The translations under genes were made by a program, and so were the position numbers. Shown here piece by piece: positions 1 to 7,024 of a DNA stretch of 25,035 nt; the first letter of the stretch is position 1; the number at the start of each line of letters is the position of its first letter. Under the pieces are notes generated by a model. That model was given only the letters and a program-made list of their open reading frames with translations, made no database searches and was not told where the DNA came from. This stretch comes from Fimenecus sp045613585. GTDB lineage: Bacteria > Bacillota > Clostridia > Oscillospirales > Acutalibacteraceae. Location: the NCBI GenBank assembly GCA_045613585.1, contig JAZLBG010000114.1:1-25035 (forward strand). Direction: 5' to 3'.

Positions 1-46
1 CAAAATGCAAAGCGCAAAATTTCGGAACTGCGTTGCAATTATAGAA

Positions 47-195
47 GGTTTACAAAGAAAAAGTCTCTTGTAGGGGCAGGTCTCCGTGCCTGCCCGTAGA
101 TTATTAAAGTTTTGCGGTCGGGCACAGAGTCCCGACCCTACAAGGTGTGTTTGTTAAAATAAATCAATTAAAGAACTCGACAAACTCAAATTTAT
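47..195. repeat. GC-rich interspersed palindromic repeat, left copy
   Basis: This 149-base block recurs as its reverse complement at 24887-25035, with a single difference by eye at base 73. Inside it are two GC-rich hairpins, GGGCAGG (74-80)/CCTGCCC (89-95) and GGTCGGG (116-122)/CCCGACC (131-137). An outer stem, CTTGTAGG (67-74)/CCTACAAG (137-144), encloses both. No reading frame or transposase is present, so it resembles a dispersed non-autonomous palindromic element of the sort common in gut Firmicutes genomes. That family assignment is an inference. Confidence 0.85.
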
Positions 196-204
196 CAAAA
201 CAAC

Positions 205-229
205 AAAAAGGGACACATGTGTGTCCCTT
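205..229 (-). terminator. Rho-independent terminator of the PPTase operon
   Basis: Read on the minus strand, the stem GGGACAC/GTGTCCC (bases 210-227) is followed by a run of five T (209-205). It lies 8 bases past the stop codon of the phosphopantetheinyl transferase gene and should end the M23 peptidase-PPTase transcript. Confidence 0.85.
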
Positions 230-237
230 GATTTTTT

Positions 238-750
238 CTATTTAACTTTCTCACAGATTGATAACACATAATCATTTATAAATTCGGTATGAAATTCGTA
301 ATCTTTCAACTCGTAAATATCGAAACCTTTCATAATTTCGTTTACGCCTTGCCCGTCAATTTTACTATATGCCTCTTTTTTTGTCCAAAGTTCAAAAAAA
401 AGTTCGGGTGTATGGTTGCTTTTGAAAAGTTCCATTTCTTTTCCACGGAAAACACGATTTGAAAGTTTCTCTATATCTTTTCTTTCGTCGATTAACTCAA
501 TATCAATTCCAACGGGAACTTCACTTTTGCAGACAGCAATCATATCACCACTATGAGAAATGCTTACATAACAATTGTCAGCCATAGGCTTTTTTCTGTC
601 ATACCAAAGATTTTCAACGCCCATATTTAAAAGTTCAGTTGCTGCTGCAACACTTTCAAGCTTTTTACAGTGGTCCTGCACATTCTGTGGCAAAAATTCT
701 TTGTTGTATTCAGTTTTTTCTGATAATTTAAAGAAATAAACCGATGTCAT
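238..750 (-). CDS. 4'-phosphopantetheinyl transferase superfamily protein
   Basis: This 170-residue protein should transfer the 4'-phosphopantetheine arm of coenzyme A to a serine of a carrier protein (ACP or PCP type) in the cytoplasm. The family signature is visible: an SISHSG segment, then VGIDIELID with the magnesium-binding acidic residues, then FFELWTKKEAYSKIDG carrying the WxxKEA motif. The length falls between short AcpS (~120 residues) and full Sfp-type enzymes (~230), so this is a compact Sfp-like member. The ATG at 750 has only a weak GGTGA ribosome binding site. It starts 33 bases after the M23 peptidase gene with no terminator between, so the two are probably co-transcribed. The carrier-protein partner is not in this window. 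Confidence 0.88.
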   Translation of the reverse strand: MTSVYFFKLSEKTEYNKEFLPQNVQDHCKKLESVAAATELLNMGVENLWYDRKKPMADNCYVSISHSGDMIAVCKSEVPVGIDIELIDERKDIEKLSNRVFRGKEMELFKSNHTPELFFELWTKKEAYSKIDGQGVNEIMKGFDIYELKDYEFHTEFINDYVLSICEKVK

Positions 751-783
751 AAAATCACCGTGTTTATTTTATCATAAAGAAAT

Positions 784-1452
784 TCAAATATCTACACTTT
801 TCCCTAAATAATCTGATGGTGAAACAGTAACACCATCTCTATATAGTTCAAAATGCAAGTGAATACCATCTGCATTCTCAATAGGGATTTCGCCTAACAC
901 ACCAATTTCGCTGTTGGCAGATACCTCGTCGCCGGGTTTTACAGTACTGTCTTTTTGTAATCCATAATATTTTGCAACAAATCCGTTGCCATGATTAATT
1001 GTAATAACTGTACCCCAGATTTCACTATGCTCAAGCTCTAAAACTGTGCCGTCACATATGGCTTTTACAGGGTCGCCTTTTTTACCATTTATGTCAACTC
1101 CGTTATGAGTACGCCAATCATTTGTAGTTTTATTTTTGACTATTTCACCTTTTGAATATTCTCTTGCAACCTTATTGCCCAATGGAAATGAATAAAATAC
1201 ACTTATTGGTGCTTCTGTTGTAGTGGTAACAGGGTCAGTTCTATCGTCAGGCACATTTGTGACGGGGGTATTGACTTCTATATCTTCTGTTGTCTGTTCT
1301 GTTGTAGTAGTGGTAGTAGTGTTAGTGTCTTGTGGAGTAATATTATCTTTGTTAGAAAACCAGATAGAAAAAAGTGTGACACCACATAAAGCCAACGCTG
1401 AAGCAGAGTAAATAGTCTTTTTGATTTTTTCTTGATTTTTTATTCTTTTCAA
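784..1452 (-). CDS. Membrane-anchored M23 family metallopeptidase (SpoIIQ-like layout)
   Basis: This 222-residue protein has a short basic N-terminus, one membrane segment (about residues 14-32), a low-complexity Thr-rich linker (about 41-80) and a C-terminal M23/LytM domain. The zinc ligands expected of active LytM enzymes are present: H116 and D120 in HNGVD, and H200 in HLHFEL, with H198 beside it. It is therefore likely a peptidoglycan endopeptidase facing outward. The one-membrane-segment plus LytM layout matches SpoIIQ, the forespore protein of sporulation, but the context does not prove that role and a general cell-wall hydrolase is equally possible. The start is TTG (1452-1450) with an AGAGGTG ribosome binding site 6 bases upstream. 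The site lies inside an 11-bp stem (see the hairpin entry). The PPTase gene follows in the same transcript. Confidence 0.87.
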   Translation of the reverse strand: MKRIKNQEKIKKTIYSASALALCGVTLFSIWFSNKDNITPQDTNTTTTTTTEQTTEDIEVNTPVTNVPDDRTDPVTTTTEAPISVFYSFPLGNKVAREYSKGEIVKNKTTNDWRTHNGVDINGKKGDPVKAICDGTVLELEHSEIWGTVITINHGNGFVAKYYGLQKDSTVKPGDEVSANSEIGVLGEIPIENADGIHLHFELYRDGVTVSPSDYLGKSVDI

Positions 1453-1457
1453 TTAAA

Positions 1458-1488
1458 ACACCTCTGTCATTATTTTTGACAAAGGTGT
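1458..1488 (-). promoter_or_regulatory. Hairpin sequestering the ribosome binding site of the M23 gene
   Basis: On the minus strand ACACCTTTGTC (1488-1478) pairs with GACAGAGGTGT (1468-1458), 11 pairs including one G-T wobble, across a 9-base loop. The 3' arm contains the AGAGGTG ribosome binding site of the TTG-started M23 gene. A TATAAA-like -10 lies just upstream (about 1499-1494). If it is used, the transcript would begin almost at the stem. The structure could limit translation, or act as a weak terminator because TTTT follows. Confidence 0.5.
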
Positions 1489-1502
1489 AAAATTTATACA
1501 AG

Positions 1503-1605
1503 AAAAAACGGACGGTTGCGGAACCGTCCGTTTTCCGACTGACATACATCGGTCTGAGGGGTTGTTTGAGGATGGGGTATGTGCACCGCAGTTTCCCTTG
1601 GTGCA
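1503..1605 (-). ncRNA. Putative ~100-nt structured small RNA
   Basis: A plausible minus-strand promoter (TTGTTT at 1638-1633, 16-base spacer, TATTAT at 1616-1611) precedes a segment with no reading frame that can form three hairpins. The first is TGCACC/GGTGCA near the 5' end (1604-1582). The second pairs CCGA with TCGG (about 1555-1535). The third is a strong terminator with a 10-bp stem, ACGGACGGTT/AACCGTCCGT, followed by TTTTTT (1508-1503). It is not recognised as tRNA, SRP RNA, tmRNA or 6S RNA. It could also be a leader of the M23 gene, which starts 50 bases further on. Confidence 0.45.
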
Positions 1606-1718
1606 TCTTTATAATAACTTATAAATATGAAAAAACAATGAATATTCTTTTAATATTTAGAAAAAGAAATATGAATAAACATAAAAATAATAAATTTCAA
1701 AAAATTTTTAAAAATTAT

Positions 1719-1757
1719 CGAACAAATGTTTACTTTTTGAAAATAATGTGTTAGAAT
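1719..1757 (+). promoter_or_regulatory. lexA promoter with overlapping LexA box
   Basis: CGAACAAATGTTTA (1719-1732) closely fits the Firmicutes LexA operator, CGAAC-N4-GTTCG. It overlaps the likely -35 (1729-1734), and the -10 is TAGAAT (1752-1757) after a 17-base spacer. LexA bound here would block its own promoter, which is the usual SOS autoregulation. Confidence 0.75.
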
Positions 1758-1809
1758 ATAGAAAAAAAGTAGGTATTTTTATAAAGATTTTAATTGAGGA
1801 GTAGTTTTT

Positions 1810-2400
1810 ATGCGTCCTATTAATGATACACAACAAAAAATTTATGAGTTCCTGTGTGAACGTTCACAATGTGGTGTTCCACCATCAGTTCGTGAAATCG
1901 GCTCTGCAGTTGGTCTTCGTTCAACGTCTTCTGTTCAAGCAAATCTTGATGCACTTGAAGAAGCAGGTTACATTGAGCGCGACCCACTTTTAAAGCGTTC
2001 AATCCGTGTTTTAGGTCAGGCAGAAAATGTAACAAGCGTTCCACTTTTAGGTACAGTTACTGCAGGTTTGCCAATTTTAGCAGTTGAACAAATTGAGGGT
2101 TATATTCCTTATAACGGCAGAGTGTCAAGAGATAAATCTCTTTTTGCACTTAAAGTTCGCGGTGAAAGTATGCTCTGGGCAGGTATTCTTGATGGTGACG
2201 TTGTAATTTGCGAAAAAACACCATACGCTACAAATGGTGAAATCGTTGTTGCTATGATAGAAGACGAAGCAACAGTTAAGCGTTTCTATAAAGAAAATGG
2301 TCATTTCAGACTTCAACCTGAAAATGATGCTTACGAACCAATTATTACAAATGAAGTAATAATCCTTGGTAAAGTTGTAGCACTTTACAGATATTATTAA
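1810..2400 (+). CDS. lexA: Transcriptional repressor LexA
   Basis: LexA is the SOS-response repressor. It binds operators as a dimer and cleaves itself when RecA filaments form on damaged DNA. This 196-residue protein has the N-terminal winged helix (about 1-65; the SVREIGSAVGL and TSSVQANLDALE helices read DNA) and a C-terminal S24 peptidase domain. The self-cleavage bond A85-G86 (TVTAGLP), the catalytic S120 (VRGESML) and K157 (ATVKRF) are all present. The ATG at 1810 follows a GAGGAG ribosome binding site. A LexA box overlaps its promoter. It is transcribed alone and ends at a strong terminator (2408-2433). No other convincing LexA box was seen in this window. Confidence 0.96.
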   Translation: MRPINDTQQKIYEFLCERSQCGVPPSVREIGSAVGLRSTSSVQANLDALEEAGYIERDPLLKRSIRVLGQAENVTSVPLLGTVTAGLPILAVEQIEGYIPYNGRVSRDKSLFALKVRGESMLWAGILDGDVVICEKTPYATNGEIVVAMIEDEATVKRFYKENGHFRLQPENDAYEPIITNEVIILGKVVALYRYY

Positions 2401-2407
2401 TAGACTG

Positions 2408-2433
2408 GCGGGGGCTTTAAGCTCCCGCTTTTT
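2408..2433 (+). terminator. Rho-independent terminator after lexA
   Basis: The stem GCGGGGGC (2408-2415) and GCTCCCGC (2421-2428), with a TTTAA loop, is followed by TTTTT. It starts 8 bases after the lexA stop codon. Confidence 0.9.
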
Positions 2434-2449
2434 ATATATAATTGTATAA

Positions 2450-2478
2450 TTGACAAAAAGCGTAAAAAAGTCTATACT
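2450..2478 (+). promoter_or_regulatory. Sigma-70 type promoter of the RNA methyltransferase cluster
   Basis: A perfect -35 TTGACA (2450-2455), a 17-base spacer and -10 TATACT (2473-2478) lie about 40 bases before the ATG at 2520. No operator-like repeat is evident, which fits a constitutive housekeeping promoter. Confidence 0.8.
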
Positions 2479-2519
2479 ATTTTTGATTATGGATTTTTTA
2501 TTGAGTTGGAGAAAAATAT

Positions 2520-3635
2520 ATGTTAATTAAGTTTTCTGCACCTTGTCTTTTAGGTCTTGAAGGCCTCGTTGCACAAGAATTAAAGGATATGGAAGCACAA
2601 AATGTTGAAGCAAAAAATGGCAGAGTAGATTTTGAGGGCGATATGAATATTCTTGCCCGTGCAAATCTTTGCTCAAGATACAGCGAAAGAATTTTAATCC
2701 GTATGGGTGAATTCAAGGCAATCACTTTTGAACAACTTTTTCAGGGCGTTAAAAAACTCCCTTGGGAAGAATGGATTGGTAAGTTTGACAATTTTCCTGT
2801 AAAAGGTTATTCACTAAATTCACAACTTCATTCAGTAAGTGACTGTCAGGCCATTATCAAAAAAGCAGTTGTTGAAAGACTTAAAGAAAAATATGGTATA
2901 AATTGGTTTGAAGAAAGTGGCTCAAAACACCAAATTCAGTTTTCAATTATGAAAGACATTGTAACTGTATTTATTGATACATCTGGTGCGGGGCTTCACA
3001 AACGTGGCTACAGACCAGTTGCAAATGCTGCTCCAATTAAAGAAACTTTGGCTGCGGCAATGGCAGACCTTGCACGACTTCGTCATTACCATACTCTTTA
3101 TGATGTTTGTTGTGGCTCAGGAACAATTCTTATTGAAGGCGCTATGAAAGCGCTTAATATTGCACCGGGACTTCACCGTTCATTCATTTCTGAACGCTTT
3201 GAAAATATTCCATCAATCGTATGGCAACAAGAAAGAGGCAGAGCAACTGACCTTGTAGTTCGTGATGCTGATTTTATGGCATATGGCTCTGATGTTGATT
3301 TTCATGCACTTGAAATTGCACGCGAAAATGCTCGTCGTGCAGGCGTTGGTATGAAAATTGACTTATCTAAAAAAGATTTAAAAGATTTTGCACCAAAAAG
3401 TGAAAAGGGTACAGTAATCTGCAACCCACCTTATGGTGAAAGAATGATGGACATTAAATCTGCAGAAGATATTTACAGAACAATGGGTAATATCTTCAAA
3501 CCAGAGCGTGGCTGGGCATATTATATTATTAGCCCTGACGAAGATTTTGAAAAATGTTTCGGCAGAAAGGCAGATAAGCGCAGAAAACTTTATAATGGTA
3601 TGATTAAATGTCAGCTATATATGTATTATAAATAA
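2520..3635 (+). CDS. THUMP/UPF0020 class I SAM-dependent rRNA methyltransferase (RlmL/YpsC-like)
   Basis: This 371-residue protein has an N-terminal ferredoxin-like/THUMP RNA-binding part (about 1-155) and a C-terminal Rossmann-fold methyltransferase (about 165-371). The SAM-binding motif DVCCGSGT is at 195-202 and the catalytic NPPYGER at 302-308. NPPY marks enzymes that methylate exocyclic amino groups of bases. HKRGYR (160-164) between the domains is typical of the family. Bacillus YpsC and the N-terminal half of E. coli RlmL, which makes m2G in 23S rRNA, are the nearest known types, so the target is probably a 23S rRNA guanine. The ATG at 2520 has a GGAG site 8 bases upstream. It heads a cluster of RNA-modification genes. 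Confidence 0.9.
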   Translation: MLIKFSAPCLLGLEGLVAQELKDMEAQNVEAKNGRVDFEGDMNILARANLCSRYSERILIRMGEFKAITFEQLFQGVKKLPWEEWIGKFDNFPVKGYSLNSQLHSVSDCQAIIKKAVVERLKEKYGINWFEESGSKHQIQFSIMKDIVTVFIDTSGAGLHKRGYRPVANAAPIKETLAAAMADLARLRHYHTLYDVCCGSGTILIEGAMKALNIAPGLHRSFISERFENIPSIVWQQERGRATDLVVRDADFMAYGSDVDFHALEIARENARRAGVGMKIDLSKKDLKDFAPKSEKGTVICNPPYGERMMDIKSAEDIYRTMGNIFKPERGWAYYIISPDEDFEKCFGRKADKRRKLYNGMIKCQLYMYYK

Positions 3636-3654
3636 TTTCTTTGGGTGTGAAATT

Positions 3655-4563
3655 ATGAAGCATATTTTTGTTGTTAATCCCGTTTCGGGCAAAGGGGTAA
3701 TCGCAAAAGCGTATATTCCTACAATTGAAAATTATATAAAAGAGCATAATCTTGATGCAGAAATTTATGTAACCAAATCAAGTCGTGATGGTTTGCATTT
3801 TGTTGAAGAAAAAGCAAAATCAGGTGAAGAAATCCGTTTTTACTCTTGTGGTGGCGACGGCACTCTTTTTGAAATTGTGAACGGTTGCTACAAATACCCA
3901 AATTGTCAGGTTGCTAATATTCCGTTGGGGTCAGGTAATGACTTTTGCCGACTTTTTGGCAAAAACACAAACTTAAGTGACCATGTTAATGGTGTGCCTG
4001 TAAAACTTGACCTTATTGAAACTGATGGTGTCGTTGCAATCAATGAGTGTGCTATGGGGCTTGATTCTGAAATATGCATAAGACAATTGTCTTATAAAAA
4101 AATTCCTGGTGTTAGTGGTGAATTAGCATACACTCTTGCGGGGCTTGGTTGCCTTGCACAGGGAAAAACAAAAAATTACTTTAAAATCACCATTGATGAT
4201 AATGAGGTTTTTGAAGATACATATCTTTTCTGTTATATAGGCAACTCTCGTTGGTATGGTGGTGGCTATAAGGCAGCACCGAATGCTATGCCAAATGATG
4301 GATTTATTGATTGTGTAATGGTCCGTTGCGATAGAAGTGCTTTACGCCTTTTACCACTTATAAGCGTTTATAAAAATGGTGACCATTTAGATTTAGACAT
4401 TACAACAGTACGTCGTTGTAAAAAAGTAAAAGTTGAAAGTCGTAATCCTGCAGCGGTTAATATTGATGGTGAATGTGAATATGTAACTCAAAAAGAATTC
4501 AGACTTTTAGAAAAAGCAATAACTTTTGTTATGCCACGAAACTCTGATTTTTTGAATATGTAA
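3655..4563 (+). CDS. Diacylglycerol kinase family lipid kinase (YegS/DgkB type)
   Basis: This 302-residue cytosolic or membrane-associated kinase phosphorylates a lipid such as diacylglycerol. It has the DAGK catalytic fold: NPVSGKG at residues 8-14, the nucleotide-binding GGDGT at 66-70, and LGSGNDF at 91-97. The C-terminal beta-sandwich carries NIDGE and similar family motifs. Its length is normal for YegS/DgkB-like enzymes. Recycling diacylglycerol into phosphatidic acid is the known role of DgkB, but sphingosine-kinase-like relatives act on other lipids, so the substrate is uncertain. It starts 19 bases after the methyltransferase gene, probably on the same transcript. Confidence 0.9.
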   Translation: MKHIFVVNPVSGKGVIAKAYIPTIENYIKEHNLDAEIYVTKSSRDGLHFVEEKAKSGEEIRFYSCGGDGTLFEIVNGCYKYPNCQVANIPLGSGNDFCRLFGKNTNLSDHVNGVPVKLDLIETDGVVAINECAMGLDSEICIRQLSYKKIPGVSGELAYTLAGLGCLAQGKTKNYFKITIDDNEVFEDTYLFCYIGNSRWYGGGYKAAPNAMPNDGFIDCVMVRCDRSALRLLPLISVYKNGDHLDLDITTVRRCKKVKVESRNPAAVNIDGECEYVTQKEFRLLEKAITFVMPRNSDFLNM

Positions 4564-4573
4564 TATGTAAAGT

Positions 4574-4638
4574 AGGGCGGGGGCTCTTGGTTTCCCTGAA
4601 AAGGGAGCTGTCAACGAAGTTGACTGAGGGGTCCCGCC
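4574..4638. repeat. Three-way-junction palindromic element between the lipid kinase gene and rsmE
   Basis: A closing stem GGCGGG (4576-4582)/CCCGCC (4633-4638) encloses two hairpins, TCCC-tgaaa-GGGA (4593-4606) and GTCAAC-gaa-GTTGAC (4610-4624). It stands out as GC-rich against AT-rich surroundings and has no reading frame. This looks like one of the small dispersed structured repeats of Firmicutes intergenic regions. In RNA it could slow transcription or protect mRNA ends between the two genes. No T run follows, so it is not a standard terminator. Confidence 0.6.
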
Positions 4639-4661
4639 ATTGTTATATAAGGTGATTATTT

Positions 4662-5408
4662 ATGCATAACTTTTTTGTTAATGAAAATCAAAAACAGAAT
4701 AACCGCTATTTTATAAACGGAACAGATTTTAATCACATTAAAAATGTTTTGAGAATGAATATTGGTGACACTTTTCTTGTAAGTGAAAATGGAATGAGTA
4801 GTCTTTGCGAAATCGAAAGTTTTGAAAGTGACACTGTAACCGTAAAAATACTTGAAGAAAATTATAATGATACAAACTTGCCAATTAAAATATATCTGTT
4901 TCAAGGGCTTCCTAAAGGGGATAAAATGGAACTTATTATTCAAAAGTGTGTTGAGCTTGGAGTTCACCAGATTGTTCCTGTACAAATGAGCAGATGTGTT
5001 GTTAAAATTGAAGAAAAGAAAAAGAAAAGTAAACGTGAGCGTTGGCAAGCAATTTCTGAAAGTGCTGCAAAACAGAGTAAATGTAATGCTATTCCTGAAA
5101 TTTCAGAAATCCTTACATATAAACAAGCCTTGCAAAAAGCAAAAGACCTCGACTTGCTTTTAGTCCCTTATGAAAGCAAAAACGGAATGGAAGATACCAA
5201 AACTGCACTCAACAAAATCAAAAGTGGTATGAGTGTTGGTATTTTAATTGGGCCCGAAGGCGGATTTGACGAGAAAGAAATCCAAGAAGCGTTAGAAATG
5301 GGCGGAAAAGTAATATCTTTAGGCAAAAGAATACTTCGTACTGAAACTGCTGCAATAACAAGCGTATCAATGTGTATGTTATATGCAGAAATGAATTTGA
5401 GTGAATAA
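4662..5408 (+). CDS. rsmE: 16S rRNA (uracil(1498)-N(3))-methyltransferase RsmE
   Basis: RsmE methylates N3 of U1498 in helix 44 of 16S rRNA, near the decoding site. This 248-residue protein has the N-terminal PUA-like RNA-binding region (about 1-70) and the SPOUT-fold methyltransferase domain with its trefoil knot. The knot motifs are clear: LIGPEGGFDEKE at 195-206 and SLGKRILRTETAA at 219-231. The ATG at 4662 is preceded by an AAGGTG ribosome binding site. In many Firmicutes rsmE follows prmA, but here it lies between a lipid kinase gene and another rRNA methyltransferase gene. The next gene starts one base after its stop codon, so the two are translationally linked. Confidence 0.95.
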   Translation: MHNFFVNENQKQNNRYFINGTDFNHIKNVLRMNIGDTFLVSENGMSSLCEIESFESDTVTVKILEENYNDTNLPIKIYLFQGLPKGDKMELIIQKCVELGVHQIVPVQMSRCVVKIEEKKKKSKRERWQAISESAAKQSKCNAIPEISEILTYKQALQKAKDLDLLLVPYESKNGMEDTKTALNKIKSGMSVGILIGPEGGFDEKEIQEALEMGGKVISLGKRILRTETAAITSVSMCMLYAEMNLSE

Positions 5409-5409
5409 A

Positions 5410-6771
5410 ATGAAACAATTACCCGTTGAATTTGAAAACAGAATGAAAACACTTTTAGGTGACGAGTTTGAAGATTTCAAAAAATCTTTTGACGAGCCAC
5501 CTGTTCGTGCGTTTCGAGTAAATACAGATAAGATTTCACTTGAAGATTTTGAAAAAATAAATCCTTTTGGTGGCGAGAAAATCCCTTATGTCCACAACGG
5601 ATTTTATTTTGATTATGACGGAATAGGCAATCACCCTTATCACCATGCAGGTATGATTTATATTCAGGAACCTGCCGCTATGGTGCCTGTTGAAAGCATT
5701 GAAATCCGTGAAAATTGGAAAGTTCTTGATATGTGTGCTGCCCCAGGCGGTAAAAGTAGTCAAATTAAGAATAAATTAGGTGAAGATGGTATTCTCGTGT
5801 CAAATGAGATTGTGCCATCACGCTGTAAAATTCTTACAGGAAATATGGAACGAATGGGCTTTCAAAATGTAGTTACAACTTGTATGCATCCACAAAAACT
5901 TGTGAAAATGTTCCCAGAAAACTATTTTAATATGATTATGGTTGATGCCCCTTGCTCAGGTGAGGGAATGTTTCGTAAAGAAGATATCGCAATAGACGAG
6001 TGGTCGCCAGAGAATGTAAAAATGTGTGCCGAGCGTCAGGCAGAAATACTCGATTGTGCTGCACAGCTTGTTAAACTTGGTGGCTATATAGTGTATTCAA
6101 CCTGCACATATTCATTAGAAGAAAATGAAATGACAGTTGACGCTTTTATTGAGCGCCATCCTGAATTTGTACTTGTACCAACAACTGAAAGTGTCAAAGT
6201 AAACACTTCTGATGGAATACAATTTGATGGTTGCAAGTGCGAGAATATGCATTATACAAGAAGATGTTACCCACATAAAACAAAAGGTGAGGGACAGTTT
6301 GTCGCAGTGCTTTATTATGCTGATTCAAATGTTGATACTGAACATTTTTCTGTTCCATTTGGCAAAGAAAAGTTAGATAAAACTCTCGTGGATTTCCTTG
6401 ATGATACACTTGTAACCTATAAAAAAGAAAATGTGCAAATATATAATGGAAATCCTGTGTATTTTACACCAAATTTCCCTGTGCCAAGAGGAGTTGCTTT
6501 TGCTTGTGGCGTAACAATAGGCGAAATCCGCAAAAACTATGTGGTACCACATCACCAGTTCTTTATGGCATTGGGTAAAAATTTCAAGAGAAAAATTAAT
6601 TTAACTTCAAGTAGTGAAGAAATCAAAAAATATCTTCATGGTGAAGAGTTTAATACAGATTGCCCTAACGGTTGGGCAGTTGTTATGGTGGATGGTTGCA
6701 CAGTTGGTGGCGTTAAAGTTTCAAACGGAAAAGCAAAGAATCATTACCCAAAAGGATTGCGAACTAAATAA
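5410..6771 (+). CDS. RsmB/NOP family m5C RNA methyltransferase (RsmF-like)
   Basis: This 453-residue enzyme of the NOL1/NOP2/Sun family should make 5-methylcytosine in rRNA. Visible motifs are the SAM loop LDMCAAPGGKSS (about 106-117), VDAPCSGEGMF with the helper cysteine (about C182) and VYSTCTYS with the catalytic cysteine (about C232). The C-terminal third (about 290-453) resembles the RsmF RNA-binding extension and ends in the PKGLR segment. E. coli RsmF acts on 16S C1407, so that site is the likely but unproven target. I chose ATG 5410, one base after the rsmE stop. An in-frame GTG at 5401, overlapping rsmE, would add three residues. Neither start has a strong Shine-Dalgarno sequence, so coupling to rsmE is likely. 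Confidence 0.91.
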   Translation: MKQLPVEFENRMKTLLGDEFEDFKKSFDEPPVRAFRVNTDKISLEDFEKINPFGGEKIPYVHNGFYFDYDGIGNHPYHHAGMIYIQEPAAMVPVESIEIRENWKVLDMCAAPGGKSSQIKNKLGEDGILVSNEIVPSRCKILTGNMERMGFQNVVTTCMHPQKLVKMFPENYFNMIMVDAPCSGEGMFRKEDIAIDEWSPENVKMCAERQAEILDCAAQLVKLGGYIVYSTCTYSLEENEMTVDAFIERHPEFVLVPTTESVKVNTSDGIQFDGCKCENMHYTRRCYPHKTKGEGQFVAVLYYADSNVDTEHFSVPFGKEKLDKTLVDFLDDTLVTYKKENVQIYNGNPVYFTPNFPVPRGVAFACGVTIGEIRKNYVVPHHQFFMALGKNFKRKINLTSSSEEIKKYLHGEEFNTDCPNGWAVVMVDGCTVGGVKVSNGKAKNHYPKGLRTK

Positions 6772-6853
6772 AGCAGAGTTCGTCTAATTCATATAATAAA
6801 ACATATAAAAAATACTTAAAAATAAGATTTTTGAAAAAATTTTTAAAAAACGC

Positions 6854-6882
6854 TTGACAGTATAGTTTTCCTTTGCTATAAT
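6854..6882 (+). promoter_or_regulatory. Strong tRNA-Leu promoter
   Basis: Perfect consensus -35 TTGACA (6854-6859), a 17-base spacer and -10 TATAAT (6877-6882) lie 30 bases before the tRNA gene. This is as strong as expected for a stable RNA gene. Confidence 0.93.
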
Positions 6883-6912
6883 GTCTCTTGCGTTCGAAAG
6901 AGCGACCGATAT

Positions 6913-6996
6913 GCGAGAGTGGCGGAATCGGCAGACGCGCACGTTTGAGGGGCGTGTGGTAATCCCGTACGGGTTCAAGTCCCGTCTCTCGCACCA
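6913..6996 (+). tRNA. tRNA-Leu (anticodon GAG), integration site
   Basis: This class II tRNA has an acceptor stem GCGAGAG (6913-6919)/CTCTCGC (6986-6992), discriminator A and an encoded CCA (6994-6996). The anticodon stem CACGT/GCGTG encloses TTGAGGG, with anticodon GAG reading CUC and CUU leucine codons. The variable arm is long, as leucine tRNAs require, and the T arm is ACGGG/CCCGT. The 3' part from 6974 onward is also the left attachment site of the element described below. Because the duplicated sequence restores the full 3' end, the tRNA remains intact. Confidence 0.95.
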
Positions 6997-6997
6997 A
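6974..6997 (+). repeat. attL: 24-bp direct repeat at the 3' end of tRNA-Leu
   Basis: Bases 6974-6997 (T arm, acceptor 3' strand, CCA plus one A) are identical to 17930-17953. The match breaks at 6973 (G versus C) and 6998 (G versus A). Tyrosine integrases commonly use such tRNA 3' ends, and one is encoded at 15774-16952. Confidence 0.92.
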
Positions 6998-7024
6998 GAC
7001 CTAGTTTTTGACTAGGTCTTTTTT
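6997..7024 (+). terminator. Terminator directly after tRNA-Leu
   Basis: The stem AGACCTAGT (6997-7005)/ACTAGGTCT (7011-7019) is followed by a T run. Being inside attL, this terminator belongs to the inserted element and replaces the chromosomal one displaced to 17953-17990. Confidence 0.9.

Noticed and set aside
1223..1411. Val/Ser-rich plus-strand frame
   Set aside because: It is the antisense of the Thr-rich linker of the M23 gene; the composition is explained by ACA/ACT repeats read backward.
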